Assembly (NCBI GenBank): GCA_964444825.1
Contig: CAYUIS010000027.1
Coordinates: forward strand, 1 to 45,224
Source of the DNA: CAYUIS01 sp964444825
Lineage (GTDB): Bacteria; Chloroflexota; Anaerolineae; B4-G1
Direction: 5' to 3'
Length of the DNA stretch: 45,224 nucleotides
In this document: positions 8,284-17,405 of the stretch, piece after piece
Numbering within the stretch: the first letter of the stretch is position 1
Layout: each line of letters opens with the position of its first letter
The notes under the pieces: generated by a model
Database searches by the model: none
Seen by the model: the letters and a program-made list of their open reading frames with translations, nothing else
What the model was told of the DNA's origin: nothing
Program-made: the position numbers and the translations under genes

Positions 8284-11200
8284 TTACTCATCGCTAACTG
8301 CTGCCAACCGCTCCAGCGCTGCCGCAACATCTGCCAATAGCTCTTCTTGCTCAAAGATGCCCTTCTGCAGGAGCGACTGCACCCTCCTATTGAGAGTGTT
8401 CCGTTCTTCCACAGTCAGAGTCTTGGCCGTCACGACTATGACGGGAATCGAGCGCGTTGTCTTGTCCGCTTTGATCGATTCCAAAACAGCAAACCCGTCT
8501 AGATCCGGCATCATGAGATCAAGGATGATGATGTGTGGTCGTTCCGTGCGGACCAAGGCAATGGCCTCCTGACCCCCAGCGGCCTCCAAGATCTCGTACC
8601 CCTCCTGCGCCTCGATCATCCGACGCAAGAGGTTCCGATCCTCTGTGTGGTCATCGACAATGAGCACCTTGTGGGGACCCGTATCCTGTCTGTCCAGTCG
8701 ATCCAATGCAGTCAGCAGGTCGTCTTCCAGAATCGGTTTGACCAGATAGTCGGCAGCCCCCAAGCTGATACCCTGATCCTTGTCGGCCACGATTGAGCAC
8801 ACGATCACCGGGATGTCACGGGTGATGGGATTGGCCTTCAGCTCCTGGATGACTTGCCAACCATCCTTTTCCGGCATCATGACGTCCAGAGTGATCGCAA
8901 AGGGCTTGAGCCGTTCTGCCCTCTCGACCACGGCCGCACTGTCGGAAAGACCCACAACCTGGTATCCTTGTTTGCTCAGGTAACGGCGGAAGAGGGTGAT
9001 TACGCCACCATCGTCATCCACACAAAGCACAACTCGCTGCTTCGCCTCAAGGTCCGGCGCCTGACGCACCTCCACGTCCACCTTTTCCTCCACCAGCTCC
9101 ACCGTTCCATCCGCCTGTTCCAGTGGACCTGCGATAGGCAACGCGATGTAGAAGGTTGAGCCCACATCGACTGTGCTCTCCACCCAGATTCGACCACCGT
9201 GCATCTCGATAAAGTGCCTACTGATTGAGAGGCCCAGTCCTGTGCCACCGACAGCCCTGGTACTGGATCCATCCACCTGCATGAACTCTTCAAAGATGTT
9301 CTCCTGCTTATCCTCGGGAATGCCGATGCCACTATCTGCCACCGAGATGATTACTTCGGCAGGAGTCGCCGAGGCCTTCATCCGAATGAATCCCTCTTCA
9401 GTGAACTTGGCAGCATTGCCGACCAGGTTGAGCAACACTTGGCGGACGCGACGCGAGTCCACACGTATGATCGGGAGGGTGTCGGGTACCGACTGCTGGA
9501 GCTCTATTGGCTTGTCTTTGACCAGCGCAATGGCGGTGGACATGACGACGTGAATGACATCTCTCAGATCGGTGTCCTCGAACGAGAGTTCCATCTTGCC
9601 GGCCTGGATCTTTGATATGTCCAGAATGCTGTTGATCAGTTCCAACAGATGCTGCCCGCTGTTGTAGACAGCTTCCAGATCGGTACGCTGCATGTCTGTC
9701 AATGGACCATCAATGCCCTTGAGGATAACCCGCGAGAAGCCAATAATCGAGTTGAGGGGGGTGCGGAGTTCGTGCGACATATTCGCGAGGAATTGGCTCT
9801 TGAGCCGGTCCATCTCTTGCAGTTGCTCCGCTGTTTCCACGGCCTCCCGATACAGGCGGGTGCTTTCCAGTGCCACGCTCAAGTTGGTGCCGATGCTCTC
9901 GATAAAGTCAAGATCCTCCATCTCCTCACCAGACTGATCAATCGCGAGCACGCCCAGCACCTGGTTACGGCCAACTAGCGGAATAAACACACCAGTCTGA
10001 ATGCCCAGTCGCTCGGCCAAAGCGGCTGAGGACTGACCCACAAACGCAGTTTGCGCCTCTAGCACGGCCAGACTCTGTCCATCCACCACATCCGAGAAAA
10101 CCGCCGGGCTCATCTCTCGGGTCAGTTCCACGTCATCGACCGATGGGATATCGAGACCATCCTCATCGTGAGCTGCAACCAGGCGAAGACAACCCGCCTC
10201 CACGCTCCAGATAAAGACAGCGGAGCATTTGGACATGCGCAGGGATATCACCTCCCCCGAGCGGTGCAACAGCTCTTCCAGATCCAGAGACGCCATGCCC
10301 GCCTGCTGCACCTCGTTAAGGAGGGTTCGACGCACCGCCTCAGTCCGTACCTCGTCGAACAAACGAGCGTTTACGATGGCGGCGGCCAACTGATCGGCCA
10401 GCGTCTCCATCGTCGCCACATCATCATCAGAGAAGGCGGCCTCCTCCGTTGACTGGACATCCAGCACCCCGATCACCTGATCCCGCACTTTCAGCGGCAG
10501 TCCCATCTCCGAACGGGTATTGGGCAGATCGGGGTTCACAAAGTGCATCGCATCCTCGCCCACATCCAGGGCAATACGCGGCGTTCCCGTAGCCGAGACG
10601 TAGCCCACAATACCGACCTTGCCGACGGGCAGCCGGTGCCCTCGTTCCAGCATACGTTGTCCGCCCTCGGACGAAGCAGCCCGTAGGACTGCATACTCGC
10701 CCGCTTCATCCAGAAGGAAGACGCCAGCGTGGTAGAAGCCGAACTGCTGGGAGATAAGCTGTACCGTCTCATCCAGCAGTTGGCCTATCTCAAGGATGGC
10801 GGTTGCGTCTCGGGCGACCTCTGAGGCAGCCGCCAACTGGACTGCCCTGCGCTGAGCCTGCTCCAGCAGACGGTTATTCTGCAACGCCACCGACGCCTGA
10901 TCTGCCACTGCGTCGAGCACCTCCAGATCCCGCTTCGTGATCTCGGGCTCGCCGGCAGACCGGCTCACAACCAGCACACCAACCGCTTCATCCCCAATGA
11001 GAATCGGCATTACCGCCACGGGGCCTCCGTTGCTTCCCACATAGGCGTCGGTGGTCTGGTCATTCTGAAGGGGATCGTTGATCAAAACCGGTTCTCGATC
11101 GAGCACGGCCCGAGCTATGGGACTTGAGGACTGGGGATCCAGACGAATCTGCTCCAACCCAGCCCCTGCCATCACATCCGCGCCAGCACCAGCCACACCC

Positions 11201-14200
11201 CTTAACATCAACCCCTGCACATCGACCAGTGCCAGCCAGGCACCACCATAGCCTAGCCGGTTGACCAGCAGGTCTGCCAGATTCTGGGTTGTCTCCTCCC
11301 ACTCACCCAGACGGCTGATGATCTCGCCGACGAGGTATAGCGTCTGTGTCTCGGCCAGCGCAGCCTCTGTTTCCCTAAACAGATTAGCGTTCTGCAAGGC
11401 GATGGCTGTCTGGCTAGCTATGGCCGTCAGCACATCTCGGCCACGCTCGTCATAGGCACGAGGAGTAGTCATACTCTGGACAGCTATGAGGCCCAACACC
11501 TGCTCACCGATCACCAGGGGCACGCCCAACCACGAGAGAGCAGGTTTCCTATTCCCCACAAGCATCATCTCGATTCCCAACTCTTTCAGCCGTTGCACCA
11601 CGTCTTCCTCGATAAGCATCGAGTGATGAGTATGAATGACGTGCTCAGAGAGGCCCTTTCCCATTGGGCGCGCCTGCCACTCGACACGCCGGCCATCCTC
11701 AACGGCCAATGGGAACGACAGCTCGTTCGACTCGGCGTTGTACAGCGCGATGTAAAAGTTCGTGGTATCGACCAGACGGGAGGTCCCTTTGTAGGTCTCC
11801 TCCAGTACTGCCTCCACATTGAGATTGGTGGCAAGGGCTTGAGCCAGCTCGTTCAGCACCTGCCTTTGTTGAGCAGCGCTCTGCGTCGCGGCAAAGTGCT
11901 GTGCATTCTCCAGGGCCAGCGCTACCTGCTCACCCACCGCCTCCACCAAAGCGATTTCACTGGGTGACCATCGACGCCCACTCTCTGTCTCTTGGATTCC
12001 GAGGTTTCCAATGACTTGGCCATGCAACTTGAGCGGCGTTGTCAGTGTACTCTCCGTCCTCTCCGGCTCAACGTACGCAAAGGTCTCACCTCGCGTCGGA
12101 GGCATACCTACGGCTGCTACGTGCATCCTATCCATCGGCATTACGTTGATGCGGTCATACACATAACCTCGCGCCCGCTCCGCCGACGCCAGTTCGGTCA
12201 CGGTGGCGGCACTGTATTCGCCGTGGAGTAGGCTCAACTCTCGCAGTTGGGTTTCGGTACGCTCCACCAAGCGCGCGTTATCAATGGCAACAGCCAACTG
12301 GTCCGCCAGTGTTTGCAGGGCCGCCACGTCGTCGTCGGAGAAGGCAGCCTCGCGGGTATCCTGAACATCCAGCACCCCAATGGTGCTACCGCGCAACTTT
12401 AGCGGGAGCCCCATTTCCGATCGAGTGTCTGGGAGATCGTCATGGGCAAAGTGCACGGCGTCCTCGTCCACGTCCAGGGCAATACGCGGCTCTCCTGTCG
12501 CCGCCACGTAGCCAACAATGCCAACCTTGCCAACGCGAAGTTTATGCCCTCGCGCCAGCATACGTTGTCCGCCCTCAGAGGAAGCGGCACGCATAACGGC
12601 ATACTCGCCCCGGTCATCCGTCAGAAAGACACCTGCGTGATAGAATTCAAACCCATCACTTATGAGGCGCACAGCGGTATCAAGGAGTCGTTGTACGTCG
12701 AGGATACCAACCGCCTCCCGAGCTACCCCGGCAGCTACCTGGAACTGCGCCGTCTGACGCTCCAGACTGTGGGTGTATCGCTCCAGTTCCTCGTGCACCT
12801 CTTGCAGCGCCTCCTCCATACGCCGCCGTTCGCCCAGTTCCTGCTCCATCGTCTCATACAGTCGTGCATTCTCCAGTGCCACCGCCGCCTGGTTCGCCAA
12901 TGTCATCGCCATATTGAGTTCTTCTGACGTGAAATGGCTCTCCTCCTCAGATTCCAGCTCTATGACGCCGATGGTCTGACCCTTGACTGCCAGAGGGATG
13001 ATGGCCAGCGTGGCAATAACGTGTCGCTGCATATAGGCCAATTCCGCTGGATCCGCATCGGGGTCACTCGCCTGCACCACCAGCGGCCGCAGTGTCTCCA
13101 TCACGCGGCAGGTGGCGGGATAGTCCGACAGACTGAACTGTTCGATATCGCTGTGCCAGCGCTCGACCCCATCCTCGATAGATACATCTGCCAGGATTTG
13201 CAGCGTATTCTCCTGTGAATCAAGCACCGAGAAGGAGCACTCTACGTTTCCCATCACCTGCACCAACTGTCGAGCCGCGATCTCTGCGATCTCCGTGGCC
13301 TGCAATGGCGCACCAGCAAGCCGCTGGCTGGCATCAAAGAGCAAAGTCTGCTCCCGCAGTCGCCGTTGGGTCTCCTCGTACAACTGAGCATTAGTGATAG
13401 CATTAGCCAGCTGATCGGCCATCGTCTGTAGGACGGTGATATCCTCCCTGCTGAAGGCTGCCTCCTGGGATGACTGGATTGTGAGGGCGCCAATCGGGCG
13501 ACCCCTCATAGTGAGGGGTAGTGCCAGTTCGGACCGAGTCTCGGGAAGATGCGGGTTATTGAAGCGTATGGCATCCTCTCCCACATCCAGCGCAATCCGG
13601 GCCTGGGAGTTGGCAATGCACCAACCGATCATCGAGGTCCCGCCGACCTCCAGCTTATGCCCCTGTTCCAACATCCGCCGACCCGCTTCACCCGTACCTG
13701 CTCGCAAGACCGCCCATCGGCGCGGTTCGCCCGTCCATTCGCCAGTCGTATCCACAAGGAAAAGACCAGCATAGCACAAATCAAATCGCTCCCGCACCAG
13801 ATCAACAACCTGGAGGGCCAGCATCTGAGGATCAAGAATGCTACTCACTGCGCGAGAGACCTCCGCAGCGGTCTGCAACTGAGTACTACGACGTTCAAGC
13901 GTATTTAGCAGTTCTTCCCGTTCTCGCTGTGCCTGCTTATGCCCCGTGATGTCGCGTACAATCCCACGGAACCCAGTGGGATTACCGTTGCTCTCCTTCA
14001 TCAAAGAGACGGAGGACTCGAGCATTCTTTTGCTCCCATCCTTTCTGACAATCTCCCAGTCAGACAAACGAGCAGGTTCTCCTGACCGGTAGACCTCGTT
14101 AAAGATCCGCAACACTCTCTCCGAGCTCTCTTCACTCATATACTGGCGGTTGTTCATCCCCAGCAATTCTTCTTTAGAGTACCCGAGAAACTCGTACAGT

Positions 14201-15432
14201 GTCTCGTTAAAGAAAGAAAAGTTACCAGCCAGATCAACCTCAAAATAGCCCTCTTCGATGTTCTGGAGGATCTCGCGATGCTTCTCCTCGCTCTCCCGTA
14301 GGGCATCTTCGGCCTGTTTGCGCTCGGTGATATCTACGAAACTTTCGATCAGATGCTCACGACCGTCCAGCATCACAGAGGTCACCGATTTGAGAATGGG
14401 CACCTCCTTACCCTCGGCGTTCAGCAGGATACGTTCCGAATTATCCACACTCTGTCCAAGATCGGTGATAGGACAACATCCCTCCAGAGCTGGACAGACG
14501 TGATCGTGACACACGGAACCTATGATCTGTTCTCGGGCCAGCCCAATCAGCGTGACGGCGGCAGGGTTGGCGTCAACGATGCGGTGAGTTTCAGCATCAA
14601 TGACCAGAATGCCGTTGGGAGCAGACTCTACCAAGATTTCGAGTCGCGTCTTGCTCTCCAACAGCGCCTCTTCGGCCCTTCTGCGCCCGACCATCTCCTG
14701 CTGTGACTTGTCGTGGAGCCGGGCAGTCTCGATTGCAGCGGCAGCCAGTGCGGCCAGCGAGCTCAGCCACCGCACATCCTCCTGAACAAAGGTGCCGCTC
14801 GTTTTGTTCATCACTTCGATAGCACCAATGATCCGTCCCTTGGCGCTCAGCGGAACACACAGGATGGAACGAGTCGCCAGACCGCTTGCCTTGTCAAACT
14901 CCTCAAACCAGCGCGTATCCTTCGATACATCCGGGACAATCACCGGCTCTCCGTGCTGGGCAACCCAACCCGCAATCCCCTGTCCCAGCGACAGTCGCAC
15001 ACTGCGGATAAACTCGGCACCTTGGCCTGACGCGGCAGCGAACCACAGCTTGTCCGTGTCCTCATCCAGAAGGATGATCGAGGCAGCCTCGGACTCCATC
15101 AGATGGGTCACACGCGCTATGATGGTGTCCAGGGTCTCGTCCAAATCCAGTGTGGAGATTAACGCCTGGCCGATGCTGTTCAGGGCGGTCAACTGACGAT
15201 TTAGTCTTTCTACCTCCGACTCTGCTTGCTTATCCACAGTGATGACCCGCTCCATACCATCCCAAGCATCTCGGACCTGGTGGCCATCCCCATTGTCTGG
15301 GTCCAACGATACCCGATCACCCGAATGATCTAGCGCCTTGTGTTTATGCACCGCAGTCAGTTGTCGACGCAGATCCTCAAGTTCCTCGATCAGTTGTCCC
15401 TTGCTCTTCGCTTGATCGCTTATCTCAGCCAT
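8284..15432 (-). CDS. Giant hybrid histidine kinase: 9 GAF, 2 PAS, HisKA, HATPase, 2 REC
   Basis: The 2382-residue product has no membrane segment. Approximate domains: GAF1 83-240; PAS1 262-372, with a cysteine cluster at C308, C313, C319 and C320; PAS2 385-498; GAF2 518-686; GAF3 708-858; GAF4 900-1055; GAF5 1066-1178 (short); GAF6 1190-1352; GAF7 1366-1521; GAF8 1540-1692; GAF9 1706-1860; HisKA with H1887 in NMSHELRTP; HATPase with N2002/N2006 and DSGIGIP; REC1 with D2183 and K2232; REC2 with D2305 and K2357. GAF2, GAF4 and GAF8 belong to the same subfamily as the GAFs in the separate receptors. It is therefore the likely hub kinase of the operon. The ATG at 15432 has GGGAG about 10 nt upstream. 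Ligands of individual GAFs cannot be read. Confidence 0.93.
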   Translation of the reverse strand: MAEISDQAKSKGQLIEELEDLRRQLTAVHKHKALDHSGDRVSLDPDNGDGHQVRDAWDGMERVITVDKQAESEVERLNRQLTALNSIGQALISTLDLDETLDTIIARVTHLMESEAASIILLDEDTDKLWFAAASGQGAEFIRSVRLSLGQGIAGWVAQHGEPVIVPDVSKDTRWFEEFDKASGLATRSILCVPLSAKGRIIGAIEVMNKTSGTFVQEDVRWLSSLAALAAAAIETARLHDKSQQEMVGRRRAEEALLESKTRLEILVESAPNGILVIDAETHRIVDANPAAVTLIGLAREQIIGSVCHDHVCPALEGCCPITDLGQSVDNSERILLNAEGKEVPILKSVTSVMLDGREHLIESFVDITERKQAEDALRESEEKHREILQNIEEGYFEVDLAGNFSFFNETLYEFLGYSKEELLGMNNRQYMSEESSERVLRIFNEVYRSGEPARLSDWEIVRKDGSKRMLESSVSLMKESNGNPTGFRGIVRDITGHKQAQREREELLNTLERRSTQLQTAAEVSRAVSSILDPQMLALQVVDLVRERFDLCYAGLFLVDTTGEWTGEPRRWAVLRAGTGEAGRRMLEQGHKLEVGGTSMIGWCIANSQARIALDVGEDAIRFNNPHLPETRSELALPLTMRGRPIGALTIQSSQEAAFSREDITVLQTMADQLANAITNAQLYEETQRRLREQTLLFDASQRLAGAPLQATEIAEIAARQLVQVMGNVECSFSVLDSQENTLQILADVSIEDGVERWHSDIEQFSLSDYPATCRVMETLRPLVVQASDPDADPAELAYMQRHVIATLAIIPLAVKGQTIGVIELESEEESHFTSEELNMAMTLANQAAVALENARLYETMEQELGERRRMEEALQEVHEELERYTHSLERQTAQFQVAAGVAREAVGILDVQRLLDTAVRLISDGFEFYHAGVFLTDDRGEYAVMRAASSEGGQRMLARGHKLRVGKVGIVGYVAATGEPRIALDVDEDAVHFAHDDLPDTRSEMGLPLKLRGSTIGVLDVQDTREAAFSDDDVAALQTLADQLAVAIDNARLVERTETQLRELSLLHGEYSAATVTELASAERARGYVYDRINVMPMDRMHVAAVGMPPTRGETFAYVEPERTESTLTTPLKLHGQVIGNLGIQETESGRRWSPSEIALVEAVGEQVALALENAQHFAATQSAAQQRQVLNELAQALATNLNVEAVLEETYKGTSRLVDTTNFYIALYNAESNELSFPLAVEDGRRVEWQARPMGKGLSEHVIHTHHSMLIEEDVVQRLKELGIEMMLVGNRKPALSWLGVPLVIGEQVLGLIAVQSMTTPRAYDERGRDVLTAIASQTAIALQNANLFRETEAALAETQTLYLVGEIISRLGEWEETTQNLADLLVNRLGYGGAWLALVDVQGLMLRGVAGAGADVMAGAGLEQIRLDPQSSSPIARAVLDREPVLINDPLQNDQTTDAYVGSNGGPVAVMPILIGDEAVGVLVVSRSAGEPEITKRDLEVLDAVADQASVALQNNRLLEQAQRRAVQLAAASEVARDATAILEIGQLLDETVQLISQQFGFYHAGVFLLDEAGEYAVLRAASSEGGQRMLERGHRLPVGKVGIVGYVSATGTPRIALDVGEDAMHFVNPDLPNTRSEMGLPLKVRDQVIGVLDVQSTEEAAFSDDDVATMETLADQLAAAIVNARLFDEVRTEAVRRTLLNEVQQAGMASLDLEELLHRSGEVISLRMSKCSAVFIWSVEAGCLRLVAAHDEDGLDIPSVDDVELTREMSPAVFSDVVDGQSLAVLEAQTAFVGQSSAALAERLGIQTGVFIPLVGRNQVLGVLAIDQSGEEMEDLDFIESIGTNLSVALESTRLYREAVETAEQLQEMDRLKSQFLANMSHELRTPLNSIIGFSRVILKGIDGPLTDMQRTDLEAVYNSGQHLLELINSILDISKIQAGKMELSFEDTDLRDVIHVVMSTAIALVKDKPIELQQSVPDTLPIIRVDSRRVRQVLLNLVGNAAKFTEEGFIRMKASATPAEVIISVADSGIGIPEDKQENIFEEFMQVDGSSTRAVGGTGLGLSISRHFIEMHGGRIWVESTVDVGSTFYIALPIAGPLEQADGTVELVEEKVDVEVRQAPDLEAKQRVVLCVDDDGGVITLFRRYLSKQGYQVVGLSDSAAVVERAERLKPFAITLDVMMPEKDGWQVIQELKANPITRDIPVIVCSIVADKDQGISLGAADYLVKPILEDDLLTALDRLDRQDTGPHKVLIVDDHTEDRNLLRRMIEAQEGYEILEAAGGQEAIALVRTERPHIIILDLMMPDLDGFAVLESIKADKTTRSIPVIVVTAKTLTVEERNTLNRRVQSLLQKGIFEQEELLADVAAALERLAAVSDE

Positions 15433-15506
15433 CGTGTATCTACTCCCACGGGCTCCGCGTACCGCTTCCCATCACCAGCCAGCCACATTGGGTGCCGGAC
15501 GTGAGT

Positions 15507-17405
15507 TCATTCCTTTTCACTGTTTTTCTGCCCATCCACTCCCAACCGCACAAAGGCTCGATCTGAGCCCAGGGCCGCCCCAAGTTCACGCACGGCGGTC
15601 TGCAGAATGGTCTCAGGATCCATAGATGCGCGGACCTGGGTAGTGATGTTGGCAATGATCCGCTCCTGCTCCGCGCGCTCCTGGGTCTCTTCCAGCAGAC
15701 GGGCGTTCTCCAGCGCCAGACCAATCTGCGTGCAGATCTCCTCCACCAGCGTAACCTCCTCGCTGGACCAGGCCGGGTCCTCAGGATCCTGGCGGAAGAC
15801 AATGGACCCCAGGAGCTGCCCACGCAAATGGATCGGAGCAATCAGCAGACGATCGTCTCCCTCTTCAAGGATCATCGGCCGCTGGTTGAGTGGCAGAGTC
15901 TCGATCTCCATAGGTGCGGAAGGAGACACAAGCTCGACCCCTCTTATGCCAGAATAGCGATAGGCAGTTGACTGCTGGGTCTTACGCTCCCGCCAAGTAT
16001 CGCGCACCTGTTGCCCGTACGCCGCCTGCAATTCCAACAGTGTCTGCTGGCGCTCTTCCAGCAAGCGCGCGTTTTCAATAGCTATCGCCACCTGATCCGC
16101 CATCGTCTGAAGAATCGCTACATCCGCATCCGAAAAGGCACTCTGCTGTTCAGACTGAACATCCAGCACGCCGATTACGCGCCCCCGAACCTGTAGGGGC
16201 AGCCCCATCTCCGAGTGAGTGTTTGGCAGGTCAGGATTGTCAAAGAACACGGCATCGGCGCCAACGTCGAGCGCAATCCGTGGCTCCCCACTGTCCGCTA
16301 CGTGTCCCACAATTCCGACCTCACCGATCTTGAGCTTGTGTCTACGAGCCAACATCCGCTGACCACCCTGCGACGACGACGCTCTCAGCACCGCGTACTC
16401 CCTGGCGTCATCTAGCAAAAAGAGGCCAGCATGATAGAAACCGAAATGGTCAGATATCAGGTGTACCGTCTCCTCCATCAACCGTTCCACATCCTGGATC
16501 CCTGCTGCGCTTCGGGCCACCAAGGCCGCTGCCTCTAGCTGGGAGCTACGCCGTGCCAGGGCTGACGTTCGTCCGGCCACCTCCCGCTCCAGTTTGGCGT
16601 AGAGATTCTGCAACTCCCTGGCCATCGTGTTGAATGAGTCAGCCAGTTGCCCCAGCTCATCCTGTCTCGTCGTGCGGATTCGTTCACCAAAGTGCCCTTC
16701 AGCCAATCGCTGGGCCGAATGGCTCAATTGCTCTATCCCCAAGGCAATGGTTCGAATGGTAACCAGAACCACGGCAACCGAGACGGTCAGAGCAAGTATC
16801 AGGAGCGCACTGACCCCCCAGATCATCCGCACCATTAATCTGTCTGCTCGGGCCTGGGCTCTGCGCTGATCTGCCCGGGTGATGGCGACCAACTGCTGCA
16901 GCCGTCGCTCCGCCTCGCCGTGCCGCACCAACAGCAGGCCTGCCCGATCCTCCGCTTCAGACCAATTGGCGTCCTCCACGTAGTGGACAGTCTCCTCGGC
17001 AACGGCTATCATCATCTGCAGGCTCTCGGTAGCCTCCTCGATGCCTGTCCGCGCCATTTCCCCTTCCGGAAACTGAAGCTGCTGATTTCTGAGGCTCTCC
17101 TCCATAGTCACCAGCGCCTGGATCGACGCGCTCGCTTCATCGATAGAAGCGGCAGAATCGGGCTCGGCCATCCTGTCCTGGATGATCACAACCAGGCCGG
17201 TTGCCTGTTGGACAGTTTCCAGAGTGAGTGCCAATCGCTCGTTCTGCTCGTCTAGGTCCCGAATTGTGATCCTAAGGCTGATCAGTTGCCAGGCAAACAA
17301 AGCCCCGGCCAGCAAGATAAAAAGAGCAGCCAAGCCTGAGCCAATGATCAGCCGGCGGCGCAGAGGACCACGAGGGCGCTCTGTCCTAGGCGTCTGCACT
17401 GTCAT
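15507..17405 (-). CDS. Membrane HAMP-GAF-GAF receptor without kinase
   Basis: Counted from the preferred ATG at 17405, the product has 632 residues. TM1 is at about 19-40; a helical periplasmic domain of about 150 residues resembles four-helix-bundle sensors; TM2 is at 190-215; HAMP at 216-268; GAF1 at 295-450 (with NTHSEMGLPL); a short second GAF at 460-572; and the shared tail at 581-622 (VRASMDPETILQTAVREL). There is no HisKA, receiver or methylation-type signalling domain, so the signal must pass to a separate kinase. An upstream in-frame ATG at 17447 is possible, but only the 17405 start has a purine-rich site (GAGGGGG), about 8 nt away. The start overlaps the end of the upstream gene by 20 nt. 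Confidence 0.87.
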   Translation of the reverse strand: MTVQTPRTERPRGPLRRRLIIGSGLAALFILLAGALFAWQLISLRITIRDLDEQNERLALTLETVQQATGLVVIIQDRMAEPDSAASIDEASASIQALVTMEESLRNQQLQFPEGEMARTGIEEATESLQMMIAVAEETVHYVEDANWSEAEDRAGLLLVRHGEAERRLQQLVAITRADQRRAQARADRLMVRMIWGVSALLILALTVSVAVVLVTIRTIALGIEQLSHSAQRLAEGHFGERIRTTRQDELGQLADSFNTMARELQNLYAKLEREVAGRTSALARRSSQLEAAALVARSAAGIQDVERLMEETVHLISDHFGFYHAGLFLLDDAREYAVLRASSSQGGQRMLARRHKLKIGEVGIVGHVADSGEPRIALDVGADAVFFDNPDLPNTHSEMGLPLQVRGRVIGVLDVQSEQQSAFSDADVAILQTMADQVAIAIENARLLEERQQTLLELQAAYGQQVRDTWRERKTQQSTAYRYSGIRGVELVSPSAPMEIETLPLNQRPMILEEGDDRLLIAPIHLRGQLLGSIVFRQDPEDPAWSSEEVTLVEEICTQIGLALENARLLEETQERAEQERIIANITTQVRASMDPETILQTAVRELGAALGSDRAFVRLGVDGQKNSEKE

